A stretch of 64,000 bases of DNA from Kalaharituber pfeilii (GCA_015179045.1 WHUZ01000006.1:1798001-1862000); one strand, 5' to 3'. Positions 46,733 to 57,335 are shown, counted from the first letter of the stretch. Translations and numbers: made by a program. The notes: generated from the sequence alone by a model not told the origin.

Positions 46733-47144
46733 CGAAAAAATAAGTATCCGGACAGGGGATAAACGCATATTATGCATTATGCAGTAGTTGGCATAAATTA
46801 ACATATTTTCGTATGCTTAGCTGTGGATGTTTATGAGACCAGTCCAAATTTCGTAGATAGTGTCCTATTTTATTATATCAGAATTATCTGGACAGCTGAT
46901 TTAATGAATTTAGGACTTGCAATACCAACAGTCATATACCTATATATCAGAACAAGACTTCGACATAGCCCCTAGGGCGGCAAGCGAGTAATGATATTAA
47001 AAAAAAAAAAAAAAAAAAAAAAAGTATCAGAACAAGGAAAATAGATATAAGCCCTCTACTAGGAATATAAAAATGGCACTGTAGGCAACCATGATAAGCA
47101 TAGGTTCAGGCATTATAATGATCAAAACTTACTGTTTTAATAGG
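46733..47144. mobile_element. Left part of a CTAGCCG-TIR element
   Basis: The sequence from ACTAGCCGAAAAAATAAGTA onward matches 50337-50690 at about 90%. It is cut off at about 47145 by LINE-B sequence, so the right TIR is missing. It contains the micro-insertion 46957-47024. Confidence 0.75.
46957..47024 (+). mobile_element. LINE-B micro-insertion (68 bp) with a paralogous empty site
   Basis: Contains ACTTCGACATAGCCCCTAGG, GCGGCAAGCGAGTAATGATA, TT and poly-A. TATCAGAACAAG flanks both sides (46945-46956 and 47025-47036). The paralogous locus at 50540-50556 reads TATTAGGACAAG once, with no insert. Confidence 0.95.
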
Positions 47145-47478
47145 GCCTAAGATTTCGCGAAGGCCCGGAATGCCGATGGTGGAGGATGGAGAAGAGACGA
47201 CCAAACACATCTGGCCCAGGTGAGAGGTATAGCGGAAGAGGTAGTGAGGGGGGACTGGAGGTGATAAGGAGGCTAACAGCAAGCAAGAAAGATGAACCAG
47301 ACGCCCTAGTGGAATTGATCAAGAAAGGTTCCGGTGGTGTTAGAGAAACGACGTGAGCTTTTCCGTCCGATTTTCGTACTTTTGCAATCCTAATTTCTTT
47401 TATTCCCTTGTATTCTCTCTTTTGTACGTAATCTCGTCGTAGTCTGCAGGGCGATATACGAGTAATGATGTGAAAAAA
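47145..47478 (+). mobile_element. LINE-B C-terminal fragment
   Basis: Reads ECRWWRMEKRRPNTSG and EVIRRLTASKKDEPDALVEL, aligning with DDLLRATKAKGKEHEDTLKR of the 38.4-kb copy and ending at TGA 47354-47356. The tail is diverged (GTAGTCTGCAGGGCGATATA, CGAGTAATGATGTG) and carries only 6 A. Confidence 0.7.
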
Positions 47479-47942
47479 CGACTTCTAAGCAAATACGAGT
47501 AGCAGTCAGCTTGGCATTAAAGACGCACGTGGCATGTGGCATGAGACTATGATACAAAGCAACAAGAGAACTTCGTATTGCCAGTGTAGGTTGACGAGAC
47601 TAGTTGATCGGAACAGAACCTCCGTCCACCCCTCCCTTTGTCACATATATACAGGACAATCTCCCCCACCTAGTCTCGTAACCAGACGCTGACTAAGAAC
47701 TCCGCTACGAGACTATCCCCTACCTCCGTTTCAGCAACAGCCCACTTCCAGCATCAACCCCCCCCCCTGCTCCTCGCAACTCCCCCCACCAGTAACAGCG
47801 TACGTGTACACCGCCACAGCACTCTAGCCTCAAACCAGGCGTTGCTACTAGTAGGTACTTAGGGTCTTGGCAGATGTATTACTTAAGCAATGGTTTAAAG
47901 TTGTGTATCTATACTGTTGTACCGTAACAACACTCAACAATG

Positions 47943-48454
47943 CTCTGGGGTGCACCAGAGAATTAAGGCATGGAGGAAGGAGAGGAGAGAAGTAGGGGGA
48001 TACGGGAAGGGAAGGGTCATGGAGTGGAATAGGATAGCAGTCTCCAATTTCACTGCCTTGCACCTGGAGAGAGGGAGTTGTGCAGTGTGGTTGAAGAGGA
48101 TAGGGGCGGCTGAGTCGGATAAGTGCAGGTGCAGGGAGGTGCAAACCGGAGAGCACCTCACTTTCCAATGCAGAAACCAGAAGAACCGTCCAGAAGGCTT
48201 TGAGAGGTGGGGCGACATGGAAAAGAATTGGAAGAGAAAGGCAGAGAATAGAGAGGAGTATAATATTTTAGAGAATTTCTTTTCCACGGTCAAGTTCTAG
48301 AAGGTAGGAGAATGGGGGTCAACGGCGCGGTGAGGTCATGTACGTAGGAATTTTCTTTTAGCCTGTCTCCGGGCTATGAGGGCTTGCCCAGGGACCCTGC
48401 CGTGGCTTAGTGCCGTAAGCAGGGTTACGTGATTTAAAAATAAATAAATAAAAA
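47943..48454 (+). mobile_element. LINE-A 5'-truncated copy (ORF2 C-terminus)
   Basis: ACTCAACAATG (47932-47942) and ACTCAATAATG (48455-48465) form the duplication with one mismatch. The frame from about 47945 to TAG 48298-48300 is open and matches residues encoded at 9310-9669 with few changes (RIAVSNFTALHLERG, CRCREVQTGEHLTFQC). The Gly of CRCGEV is Arg here. The 3' UTR matches 9750-9835, and the tail is TAAATAAATAAATAAAAA rather than pure A. Confidence 0.92.
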
Positions 48455-48740
48455 ACTCAATAATGTTCAGAACTCACTCTGGATTATGTCATCTAACTCA
48501 ATCTGGTAACCTTCAGATATACTAGTACTGACCAGTTAGGCTTTTGCCTACAATGTTAACAAGCTAAGAGTCTTGGCACAAGCGTTTACAGTAGGTTCGG
48601 ACTGATCACTTATCCTACACTGCTCACTCCATTCTCCATTTGACTCCCAACCTATTTTTTCGCACCTTACCTACTATTCTCCCCTGCTTCAAAAGAATAG
48701 TCTCCTCTTTCCCTCTCTGTATGATCTTTTGAATACAAAT

Positions 48741-49680
48741 ATGCTCTCAACTATCACCAGGCAGCCTCTACGTACGGTAAAGCCTCATTTACTCAAAACT
48801 CGCCATTCAAACCTCCAGCCAGGCAACGCAGCATGGCAAATTGCGGTTTTACAACAAAATGCGAAAGAAAAAATAGATCAGTTACTCAAAAGGTTTGAAA
48901 CGGAGAGAGTACAACTTCGGACTGAGTACAAACAAAACGCGAAAGAAGAAATAGGTCGGTTACTCAAAAGCTTCGAAACGGAGAGACTACAACTTCGGAC
49001 TGAGTACAAACAAAATGCGAGAGAAGAAATAGATCGGTTACAACAAAATGCGAGAGAAGAAATAGATCGGTTACAACAAAATGCGAAAGAAGAAAAAGAT
49101 CGGTTACTTAAAAAGTTGGAGCAAAATTCCAACTTGAAGGTATACGGTCTCAGGCTTCACAATAGCTACATGAACTGACTGTTTCCTCATGAAGGCATAC
49201 TCTAGCAAGATTCTGAATGAGTACTTGGGGCTAAAGGGGAAACTCAATCTGCGTGGGGCCTTGGGTACTGAAAATGTCTCTGTCCTCATAAGAAATAGTA
49301 TACTGACTAACTAATATATATGGACAGAGTATATCAGTATCACAGCCCTATCTCTGAAAAAAATTGAAAAACGGGTAGGAACCAGGGACAGGCTAATTGC
49401 TTTGTCCAATACCCCGGAGTTTACAAAAATCCTGCAGAAGGTGGCTGAGGAACGTAACCTGATCCAAAAGGAGATCAAGGCCCAGGTAGAACACCTCTAC
49501 CATGAGGTATCAAAAATTGCCCACGGACACGACGGCTTCATCATAATCAGGAGTATTGACCTGACCATTAATGAGCGGGCAGCGATAGTCTGCTTCTTGG
49601 AACTGCTGAATGAATGGCCAGTTCCGAACTTGATTTGGGTGGAGTGGGAGGTGGAGGAGTTAACCAACCCTCTGTTGTAA
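48741..49680 (+). CDS. Coiled-coil protein with internal repeats, 3 exons, function unknown
   Basis: ATG 48741 (MLSTITRQPLRTVKP); the upstream in-frame codon at 48729 is TTG. Exons 48741-49139, 49195-49264 and 49328-49680 give 273 codons in one frame; introns are 55 and 63 bp (GTATAC..GAAG and GTACTG..ACAG). A basic N-terminus is followed by a heptad-like coil built of repeats: FETERVQLRTEYKQNAKEEI twice, then QNAREEIDRLQ three times. The C-terminal part contains KILNEYLGLKGKLNLRGALE, FTKILQKVAEERNLIQKE and HGHDGFIIIRSIDLTINERA. I recall no named family with certainty. No signal peptide or membrane segment. The splice model is inferred, but the joined frames support it. Confidence 0.65.
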
Positions 49681-50280
49681 CATTCGACCCGGTTCTTTTT
49701 CTCTCTTTTGATATTTTTGTCCTTTCTAATGCTACCCAATTAGTATTAGCACACATTCCGTATAAGAAATTGCACATACATAAAAGCAGTGACCAGCCTC
49801 CCGACCGAGAGGCCCTCTATACCACCATGCTCCTACTCCCATCCCCCCCCCCCGCTCTGCCCCACTCTTCACTGCTACCTACTCACTGCTACCCCCCACC
49901 TCCCTGCTCCCTCCCCGGCTCAATCTTCTCAAATACTGACCCTGCTGCACATACTTATCATGCAACTATGCTGCTACCACACTTGCTCTACTTCATGTGC
50001 AATATGAATACATACTCATGATGCTTCTATGTCACCATGTCGCTACCATGCTTACGGGTGTCTGGCGTATGGGGGTTCTGGCATGGTTGCCACTAAGGTG
50101 TGGCACACACGTGAGTGTATCGGGCCAATGATATTTTTTCCGTGAATTCGGTCCGCTGGTGAATCCAGTCCGCTCGCGAGGGGACCAGAACAGAACCCCG
50201 CATACAGGCAACCAGCCTATGGCGGGAGTAGTCTGGTTGCACCAACCCTCCGACCGTAATGGCGGGACCCATATAGCCCA
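49681..50280. other. Intergenic; no gene seen
   Basis: C-rich stretch with CTCCTACTCCCATCCCCCCC at about 49828. No coding feature recognised. It would contain the terminator region of the coiled-coil gene. Confidence 0.35.
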
Positions 50281-50338
50281 GATGCAGGGGTATCGACAGG
50301 GGACTGTAGACTAGCCTGCTCGGTTGCAGAGGTATCTA

Positions 50339-51512
50339 CTAGCCGAAAAAAAAAGTATCCAGACAGGGGATAAATGCATATCATGCGCTATAGTAGTTGG
50401 CATAAACTAGCATATTTTCGTATGCTTGGCTGTGGATGTTTTATGAGGCCAGTCCAAATTCGTGGAAGTGTCCAATTTTATTATGTCAGAAGTATCCGGA
50501 CAGCTGACATAATGAATTTGGGACTTGTAACACCAACAGTCCTATACCTATGTATTAGGACAAGGAAAATAGATATAAGTCCTCTATTAGGAATATAAAA
50601 ATGGCACTGCAGGCAACCATGATAAGTACAGGTTCAGGCATTATAATGATCAGAAATTACTATTCTGATAGGTCCTAAGATTTCGAGACTGCTCTTCAGG
50701 GCTTTTCTAGAAGCTTTTCCAAGGCCATTCCAAGAGCTGTTCCAGAGGCTGTTCGAGCTCAAACAGCCTTCGAAACAGCCTCCGAAACAGCCTCCGAAAC
50801 AACCTCCGAAACGGCCTCCGAAACGGCCTCCGAAACGGCCTCCGAAGTAGCCTCCGGAACAACCTCCGGAACGACCTCCAGAACAGCCTCAGAACAGCCT
50901 CCGCAAAAGCTTCCGGAAAAGCCTCTGGAACAGGCTACAGAAGAGCACTGCAATAGCAGTGAAAACAAGCAGTAGTGACCTACCTCCAGTGGCAGTACTC
51001 TCATCTGCACTTTATCACAACTTCAAGATTTGTAGCTGATGCATGTAAAGCTCTCAAAACTGCTTTCTCAATGATGTCAATGCATGTTGATTTCAGTATC
51101 TTTATTATTGTAGATATTGTTTTATTGATAAAAGCTTGCTTGGGCTATTTGGTATACGAATACCTCAATGTAGGCCACAATGGCTGCTCTTTTCTGGGGG
51201 GTTATTTCAGCACCTATGAGAATATTGTTATGTTACTAAGAATGATACTTGAGTTTTTACCTGGACCTTTTTTGCATACCGTCCTTGTATATACTACCTT
51301 GTTCTTGTGTTATGTGTTTATTCTACAGCTGTATGATAGGCCCAAATTCGTTATGTCAGCTATCCGGAATCTGACATAATAAAATTCGACAATCTACGAA
51401 ATTGGACTAGTCTCATTGGTTATCCACTACGAACATAAGTTAGTTTACACCAAATGCTGCATAGCGCATAACATGCAATTATCCCCTGTCCGGATAATAT
51501 TTTTTCGGCTAG
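50339..51512. mobile_element. CTAGCCG-TIR DNA element (TA target), 1.17 kb
   Basis: The left CTAGCCGAAAAAAAAAGTAT, then CCAGACAGGGGATAA, is matched by the inverted right TTATCCCCTGTCCGGATAAT, then ATTTTTTCGGCTAG. TA is outside both ends (50337-50338 and 51513-51514). A hydrophobic frame at 50975-51379 starts with GTG and is not supported as a gene. Confidence 0.8.
50757..50905 (+). repeat. 12-bp minisatellite inside the CTAGCCG element
   Basis: About ten tandem copies of CCTCCGAAACRG with drift to CCTCCGGAACRA at the right. Absent from the part of the sister copy visible at 46733-47144, which stops short of this position. Confidence 0.85.
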
Positions 51513-51583
51513 TACAGGGGACGGCACAGGTCTTCAGATCGCATACTACACTCAAGGTGTATGTATGTAGTCTATAAAACCAA

Positions 51584-51672
51584 TACTAGCTAGTAAAATA
51601 TGTATTCGGACATACAGTAGCGCATAATGTGCATTAGTACCCCTGTCCGAATACATATTTTACTGGCTAGTA
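51584..51672. mobile_element. 89-bp MITE
   Basis: TACTAGCTAGTAAAATATGT and ATTCGGACA pair with TGTCCGAATACATATTTTAC then TGGCTAGTA. Almost the whole element is a hairpin, with about 30-bp arms and TA at each end. Confidence 0.85.
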
Positions 51673-51839
51673 GGAATGTCTACATACCTCGCCTCTCACG
51701 CATATACATAAGCCTGGCATGCGATCTGAAGACCTGTGCTGTCCCCTGTAGATACCTCTGCAACTGGGCAGGCTAGTCTACAGTCCCCTGTCGATACCCC
51801 TGCATCCGGGCAGGCCAGTCTCCGGAGAGGTCCCGTGTT

Positions 51840-52400
51840 GCTCCCGACTGCGCCGCTCCACTTGCGCTGTGAGGATGCGTCGTTCCTACCCTATATCTCC
51901 ACACCCTGAGTCTCTTGTTTTTTTTTTTTTGTTTTTTTTTATATATCATTACTCGCATGCCGCCTTGTAGGCTATGGCGAGGAGTCTCTTGTTGTCCAGC
52001 ACCCCTCCTAACAGCCTTCACCGTGCCCCCAGTCTCATCAAAGCTTGCAGCCAGTTGTAAACTGATCCCTCACCTTAGCTCGCTGTCTCTTAGTGGCCAG
52101 CCTTAATAGCTTCTGCTGTGACTGTTTCCATCTTATATTGTAGACATGCCGCATCCTCCTACGTCGACCATGGAGAGGCTATCCTTTTAGCTTTCTTTGA
52201 TTGCTACTAATTGTGAGTCTGTAAAGGTGGTGAGGGGTCACCGTACGTCTCGCTATTGGTACAACAATGGTGGTGACCATATACTGTTCCCAAAGTAACT
52301 CGACTTTGCTTTCATTGCTTCAGTTCGCAGCCTAGCCCCTGCGGCCTGTCCGAGATAGTGCATCTGTATATAGTGTAGCTGTGACTGAACCCTAACCCTA
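51840..52400 (-). pseudogene. Degenerate LINE-B ORF2 region
   Basis: The minus strand preserves LQYKMETVTAEAI and, after stops, LLGGVLDNKRLRVWRYRVG, aligning with LQYQDKVITEAG and AGILGNKGL of the 46-kb copy. The micro-insertion 51918-51981 interrupts it. Confidence 0.55.
51918..51981 (-). mobile_element. LINE-B micro-insertion (64 bp)
   Basis: T-rich tail, ATATATCATTACTCGCATGC, CGCCTTGTAGGCTATGGCGA. GAGTCTCTTG flanks both sides (51908-51917 and 51982-51991). Confidence 0.92.
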
Positions 52401-52659
52401 CAGAGGAGAGGAGGATGCAAGTGCTATACATGAGGGCCTAGCCATAGACATGTTTCTTTCTGCTTTCGCCATGTCCCACTAGAAGAGCGCATGTGGATAA
52501 TGATATATAATGAAAAAAAAATACATATATACTGAAATCCTCTACCCTTAACTTGACTGTTACGATATATCTACAGTAGGCATTAACTCTGAGTTTTGAA
52601 AAACATCCGCAAAGGTCGAAGTTTGTGTGGTTCAAGGCGAGAGCAATTTCAATGCTGTA

Positions 52660-52708
52660 GTTTTTTTTTTTCACGTGACCCCGCGCGCAGCTGCTCGCCA
52701 TGGCAGGG
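52660..52708 (-). mobile_element. LINE-A micro-insertion (49 bp)
   Basis: TTTTTTTTTTT, CACGTGACCCCGCGCGCAGC, TGCTCGCCATGGCAGGG. CAATGCTGTAG flanks both sides (52649-52659 and 52709-52719). Shortest LINE-A piece in the window. Confidence 0.92.
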
Positions 52709-52719
52709 CAATGCTGTAG

Positions 52720-53252
52720 ATAGTGCTCCAATTCTTGCCGAATATCAGGGCCGAAAGGCTCAACAGATTCAGGAGGCATGGTAATCGCAAAAATGCTGGC
52801 ACAGCTACTGCCACTGATTAGAATCTTGGTCTACAAAACAGTTGAAGCATTCGTGATATACATGATAGGCCTATTGGCTTAGATCGACGACGCAGAGGCA
52901 GGAGCGGCGGTAAAGGCAGAATTTTCACTATAACTCGAGGTTAGCCATTCATTAATCCAGACCGTTCAGGCTGGTACCAGCCAATCAGGCCATCTAAGAT
53001 AAGTCAAGCGATGTAGAATTTAGCCATCTCATTAGTTTTAAGAAACTTAGCTCATGTACATGATATTTTGGCCCTCTAGAAACAAATTTTACAATAATAT
53101 GTTTATAGGTGGAGATACTCTGAAATCTCCAGTACTACCGTAGTGACAGCAGCGCCTATGAAAGAAAGATTTAGGACACTTGTTGTAATTATAGAGAACA
53201 GGGATTGTATACTGTACGTCAAGCGCTCCAATTTCAGTTGAGGTGTTGCCAT
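52720..53252. other. Intergenic, with a possible degraded hAT-like end
   Basis: 52950-53020 (TCATTAATCCAGACCGTTCA, GGCTGGTACCAGCCAATCAG) recalls the subterminal AGGCC arrays and TCAAGCGAT segment of the element at 10558. Otherwise nothing is recognised. Confidence 0.35.
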
Positions 53253-53266
53253 AGAGGGTACTTTAA

Positions 53267-53531
53267 AAAGACAAGTTCGGCAGTGGTATACTCGGAGGGC
53301 ACAACGGAATTAGAGCGGGTGAGACTCGGAGGAAGATGGTTGAGATCATCCCGATATGAGTGAGACAGAGGACGGAAATAGGACATCCCCCGCATCGGCC
53401 CACCCATAACACCAGGGAGATCAGTGGGTTATATGTAGTTAGATATTATTTTTTTCTTTACTCTATTTAAATAAAACCACGCCATAGCCCGTAGGCGGTT
53501 CGCGAGTACTGATATTAAAAAAACAAAAAAA
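53267..53531 (+). mobile_element. LINE-B 5'-truncated insertion (265 bp)
   Basis: Ends CGCCATAGCCCGTAGGCGGT, TCGCGAGTACTGATATT, A7CA8. AGAGGGTACTTTAA (53253-53266) and AGAGGGTACTTCAA (53532-53545) flank it. The 3' stem has lost one G, so the hairpin is weakened. Confidence 0.88.
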
Positions 53532-53609
53532 AGAGGGTACTTCAAATACCCCTACAAGTGCCAAACAACCCTTTTCAGTAGGTTGCGACCTCGTCCTTGA
53601 ATCCACTGC

Positions 53610-53680
53610 TATAAACCACTTTTTTTTCAGTTGATAGCGTGCCGCCCTGGGGGCTATGGCGATTTTAAGTACATATACGG
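53610..53680 (-). mobile_element. LINE-B tail remnant
   Basis: TTTTTTTTCAG, ATAGCGTGCCGCCCTGGGGG, CTATGGCGAT: complement of the hairpin. No duplication seen. Confidence 0.6.
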
Positions 53681-53947
53681 CGGCCGGGAGTTACAAATTG
53701 CTAAAAGTCGAAAATCGAAAATCGAAAAGTCGAACGTCCGTTGCAACGCCAGCACCACAACAAAAATTAATGTGCCCGATGTGCTAACGATCTGCCCCCC
53801 TGTAACGATCCACTCTCTTGGCACTCCTCGTCATTCATTCCTCGCTCTACTACTTATTTGGGATGTATTGCAACAAATTTCGGTGCTGCACTGTGTGGAA
53901 ATATCTCAACTTGTGCGGCTCAAAAAAGGATAACCCCAGTGTTGGCA

Positions 53948-54030
53948 CAGGGACCCGTAAAAAAATCTTGGGGATATTGGGGTTAGTGTATCATGCAAGC
54001 TTAATCCCCAAGACTTCTTACGGGTCCCTG
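53948..54030. mobile_element. 83-bp MITE (fold-back)
   Basis: CAGGGACCCGTAAAAAAATC, TTGGGGATATT pairs with AATCCCCAAGA, CTTCTTACGGGTCCCTG, leaving a loop of about 25 nt. The left arm has a longer A-run. Confidence 0.8.
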
Positions 54031-54109
54031 TACTCAGAACATCACATCCCTGACCGAATATATTATGCAGCAGGGTTTGGTAGAACGCATGCGTAATGTT
54101 TATCCCACA

Positions 54110-54640
54110 TTAGCGACAGGCCAAAGGGCGATCATGTTCAGGCCTCCATTGATGAATTGACGACGTGCAGCCTGCAGCTGAGTGGGGTAGTATAGCTTGG
54201 AGTGGCCAACTGTTGGGAGCTACGTATACCTGCGGCCCGTAAGAGAGACAACGGGGATGGCTAGGGGCTACAGAGGGGCACTGACCGGAGATACTGTATG
54301 GAGAAAAAGCCACATCTCAAAGACAAGGTCAGGGATCGAGAAACAGTCATGGGCGGACTTATGGGGATGTAGCGATGGTCGGAGATACGTGGAGCTGCTA
54401 CAGATAGCTGATAGTAGAGATGCCAGACAGCCGTAGCAATACACTGTTGCCAAGCAGGATTGACAAGGGCCAGCCGGACCGTTGCTTAGAAGGTCAAGCA
54501 CTTATAAGTTGCGGTCCTACGTTGCACTCTTATATTTTCAACATCATCACAGAACTGTTATAAAAGCTGAATTTCAACAAGCGGAAATCTATTTACAAGT
54601 GATCCTTTACCACCCGCAAATCCGGTCATTCACCTAGACC
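54110..54640 (+). repeat. Duplicated upstream region of orphan gene copy 2
   Basis: Homologous to 60310-60800 upstream of copy 3: shared blocks include ATACCTGCGGCC, GATGGTCGGAGATA and GCAGGATTGAC. So the promoter-proximal 500 bp was duplicated together with the gene. Confidence 0.7.
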
Positions 54641-54643
54641 AGT

Positions 54644-54868
54644 ATGAATCGAGCGGGAGCATTCCATGCCTACTTCGTTGATGTGAGCTTGAAACTCATA
54701 TATGAATATCAATTATGTTTTCAATTGTGACAACATGCTGAGGCTCGTGATTTATGTATAGCGCTTAAATAATGACACTGGGCAATCGCAATATGTCCTT
54801 ACCTTTGCGAATCCCAGTATTGCAGACTTTTGGTGGCGGCTGGTCAGTGAGGACGACAATTTGAAAGA

Positions 54869-54907
<39 letters not shown>

Positions 54908-56460
54908 TTCATTACTCGCATGCCGCCCTATGGGCTATGGCGAGGTGTATATTAAAGTAACGAAAGGAACGAAAAGAAAAGTTTAGATACATGTAGTGCC
55001 CGCGGCTCTCGTACGTTTTGCGGGTGGTAAGCAGTCTGTCTCCGAACCTGTTCACTTCCTTCCTCGATTTGGCTCGTAGATCTCTGTCCGTAACCATCGT
55101 CCCCCGAGTCTGACCTTCCCAGCAACCTTCGGTGTCTCTAAATACAATACCACCACCGAGCTTGTCTTTTTCTCTTCCTCCATCAAGATTGTCTTTTTCC
55201 GCAACCATCGGATGCCCGTAGTCTTGCCTAATTCCTTATTATCTGTCTCCAGCCATCTCCTGACCTTTTCTAAGTCTCTTCTCAGGGCAACGCCGTGTAT
55301 CACGATGCCGTGTTTTGTGGTCGGGGGTTGTCTGTTGTTCTTGGGGCGGGGGGTTGCGGTCTTGGGGCGGCGGGGCTGTGGATCTTTCGGTGTTGGTTCG
55401 GGGGTCGGGGATCGGGTGGGGGCGGCTGGGGGGGCCACCGTGTTGACCGGAGGGGAGGTGGCGATTTTTTTGGCTTCTTTATCGTTCAGCTGTCTTATTT
55501 CCTGGTATGGCTCTTGCGGCGACGGCTGTCTGCCTTTCCTTTTCCTCGTTTTGGTCGGAGTCTTGGGTGCTACTGCCTCGGGGAGGGGTTCCTCCGACAG
55601 TAGCTCGTAGTATTGGAGACCGGGGGTTTCTGGTTTGGGGTCTTCCGGTGGCGTGTCTATGTTAGAATATGACCTCTGTCGCATTGAGCCTCAATACTAC
55701 GTAGGTTCGCTGAAAAATCACAACGGTGTCAGCAAGTGTCTTTTTCTGCAGCTTGAAAACCACCGTGATGATCATAACATCGTTTCAAAGGCAATGTTCG
55801 TGCGACGGATTCCTAAGAAGTGGAACAAAGATATAAGGACCTATTGTGACGCCATGGATTGTATCCCTGTCCAGGAAGTTCCCGAGTATCGTAGTGCAAA
55901 CTGGTACGTGCTTGCTCCTAAATTGGTGTCCGTTCTTGCGTCCAGATCTTTTGATTGCCTTGGGTCCATTAGCAATATATTCAGAGATGCGATCAATACT
56001 AACAGGGCGCAAAACTGGACCACAATTAACACTCAGTTACTACATTCGTTCCAAAGCCATTCCCCACGAATATTGGCATCTCCAGCATGGCTATGTCCAT
56101 GTTTCCCATACAGAACGCACATCATTTTGCATTGCACGGGCTCTTGGGGATAAAAGTACATTTCTTGCAAGGGATACCATGGCTGGCTATGAGACAATTA
56201 TGATACTGGATGACCGGATTATCATAGCAGTTGTGGATCAAAATACTGGTCAGCTTAGGGGTGGCATTTGCCCCCTTAACGAATTTTATGGGCCACTGGT
56301 TTATCGGCAGCAAGCGGGCTCTGACAATGCATATAGCACCCACGACTACACATTGAGAGAACTACTTGCCAAACGGTGCTTTCATGTGCTTAGGGCAGAA
56401 GGGCAAAGCTTGGTGTCCTACAACCAGAGCCATGTAGGAGAAAACTGGGAACTTGTGTGA
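54644..56460 (+). pseudogene. Orphan three-exon gene family, copy 2 (interrupted and frameshifted)
   Basis: Exon 1 54644-54682 (MNRAGAFHAYFVD), exon 2 54762-55903 and exon 3 56006-56460. Exon 2 is split by a retroelement (54873-55663), with AGAATAT repeated at its borders. Without it the exon keeps LTFANPSIADFWWRLVSEDD, EPQYYVGSLKNHNG, DCIPVQEVPEYRSANW. Exon 3 keeps WHLQHGYVHVSHTERTSFCI, IIIAVVDQNTGQLRGGICPL, LVSYNQSHVGENWELV, but has lost 2 nt of a CTCTC run near 56032. Function unknown. Confidence 0.72.
54873..55663 (-). mobile_element. ORF1-only 'half-LINE' with LINE-B tail
   Basis: AGAATAT flanks both sides (54866-54872 and 55664-55670). Minus-strand order: an open ORF1-like frame (entering at 55663, stop at 55052) with a Pro/Lys-rich linker and a globular end (HGIVIHGVALRRDLEKVRRW, SVVVLYLETPKVAGKVRLGG, RTEIYEPNRGRK), then about 100 bp of UTR, the family-B hairpin and poly-A. 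No zinc knuckle and no ORF2 lie between. The globular end resembles the region just before the zinc knuckles in LINE-A ORF1 (5250-5350). Confidence 0.82.
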
Positions 56461-56479
56461 AGTGGTTCTGAGTTGGATA

Positions 56480-57335
56480 CTGTGGTTCACCACTTTCCCG
56501 GACACCCCACTTTCCCGGACACATTTACCACCAAAACTGCGCAACTTTCGCACTCAATATCTCAACAACCACAACAGCATTTGTGAATGCACTTTGTGTA
56601 GCTATTAGACAAAGTGTAATTCTTGCTATCTAGCACCTTTTCTTCATCAAAAATTGTGGTTGCAAAGGGATTATGGCTTGTCGCATTTTTGTTGGAAGGC
56701 TTGGCATTTATTTGTATGGGATCTCCATACAAATGTCACCACCCCCGAATTCTGCATGCTACACCTGCAATCAATTCATGAAAAAAACTCAGACACTCAC
56801 ATTCAATAGCATCACTCAGTCGGAAACTATGAACAACGTAGTTAGGTAATAACTGTAGTGGTTGTGAAATTATTCACAATATTCATATTTCCCATAGAAA
56901 CCATTTGTATGAGAACAACGCCCAAAAGTAGATAGTTGTACACTAACTCTACAATTCAACAAATGAAAGTAAACTAAATGCAGCACCTTACTATACCTCT
57001 TCAGGTGATTCTTGACATATACTATCATAGCTATTGTAATTAGCGTTGAAGAGTAGGACTACATTCGAGTCTGATGAACATTTTGTATGGAGATCCCATA
57101 CAAATAAATGCCAAGCCTTTCAACGTAAATGCGACAAGTCATAATCCCTTTGCACCCCCAATTTTTGATGAAGAAAAGGTGCTAGATAGCAAGAATTACA
57201 CTTTGTCTAATAGCTACACAAAGTGCATTCACAAATGCTGTTGTGGTTGTTGAGATATTGAGTGCGAAAGTTGCGCAGTTTTGGTGGTAAATGTGTCCGG
57301 GAAAGTGGGGTGTCCGGGAAAGTGGTGAACCACAG
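56480..57335. mobile_element. Fold-back pogo-like MITE with ~270-bp TIRs
   Basis: CTGTGGTTCACCACTTTCCC at the left is inverted at the right (GGGAAAGTGGTGAACCACAG). Complementarity continues almost without break for about 270 bp on each side, to CATTTATTTGTATGGGATCT. TA is outside both ends (56478-56479 and 57336-57337). The terminal CACTTTCCCGGACAC motif is tandemly doubled, as in the other CTGTG elements. It inserted in the 3' flank of orphan copy 2. Confidence 0.92.

Larger units (their letters stand above)
50281..51800. repeat. Large inverted-repeat structure around the CTAGCCG element
   Basis: GATGCAGGGGTATCGACAGG and the rest of 50281-50337 recur as the exact complement at 51744-51800 with few mismatches. 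The left arm also recurs at 46670-46732. Between the arms lie the element 50339-51512 and the MITE 51584-51672, which is itself bordered by a second inverted pair (51519-51560 with 51695-51742). Confidence 0.75.

Noticed and set aside
50757..50905. CRISPR-like array
   Set aside because: Units of 12 bp are contiguous, with no unique spacers; it is a minisatellite.
50975..51379. Hydrophobic 134-codon frame inside a DNA element
   Set aside because: Starts at GTG, AT-rich composition alone explains the hydrophobicity, and there is no related copy to compare.
55212..55610. Plus-strand frames in the half-LINE
   Set aside because: Antisense of the ORF1-like frame, with Gly/Val-rich low complexity.
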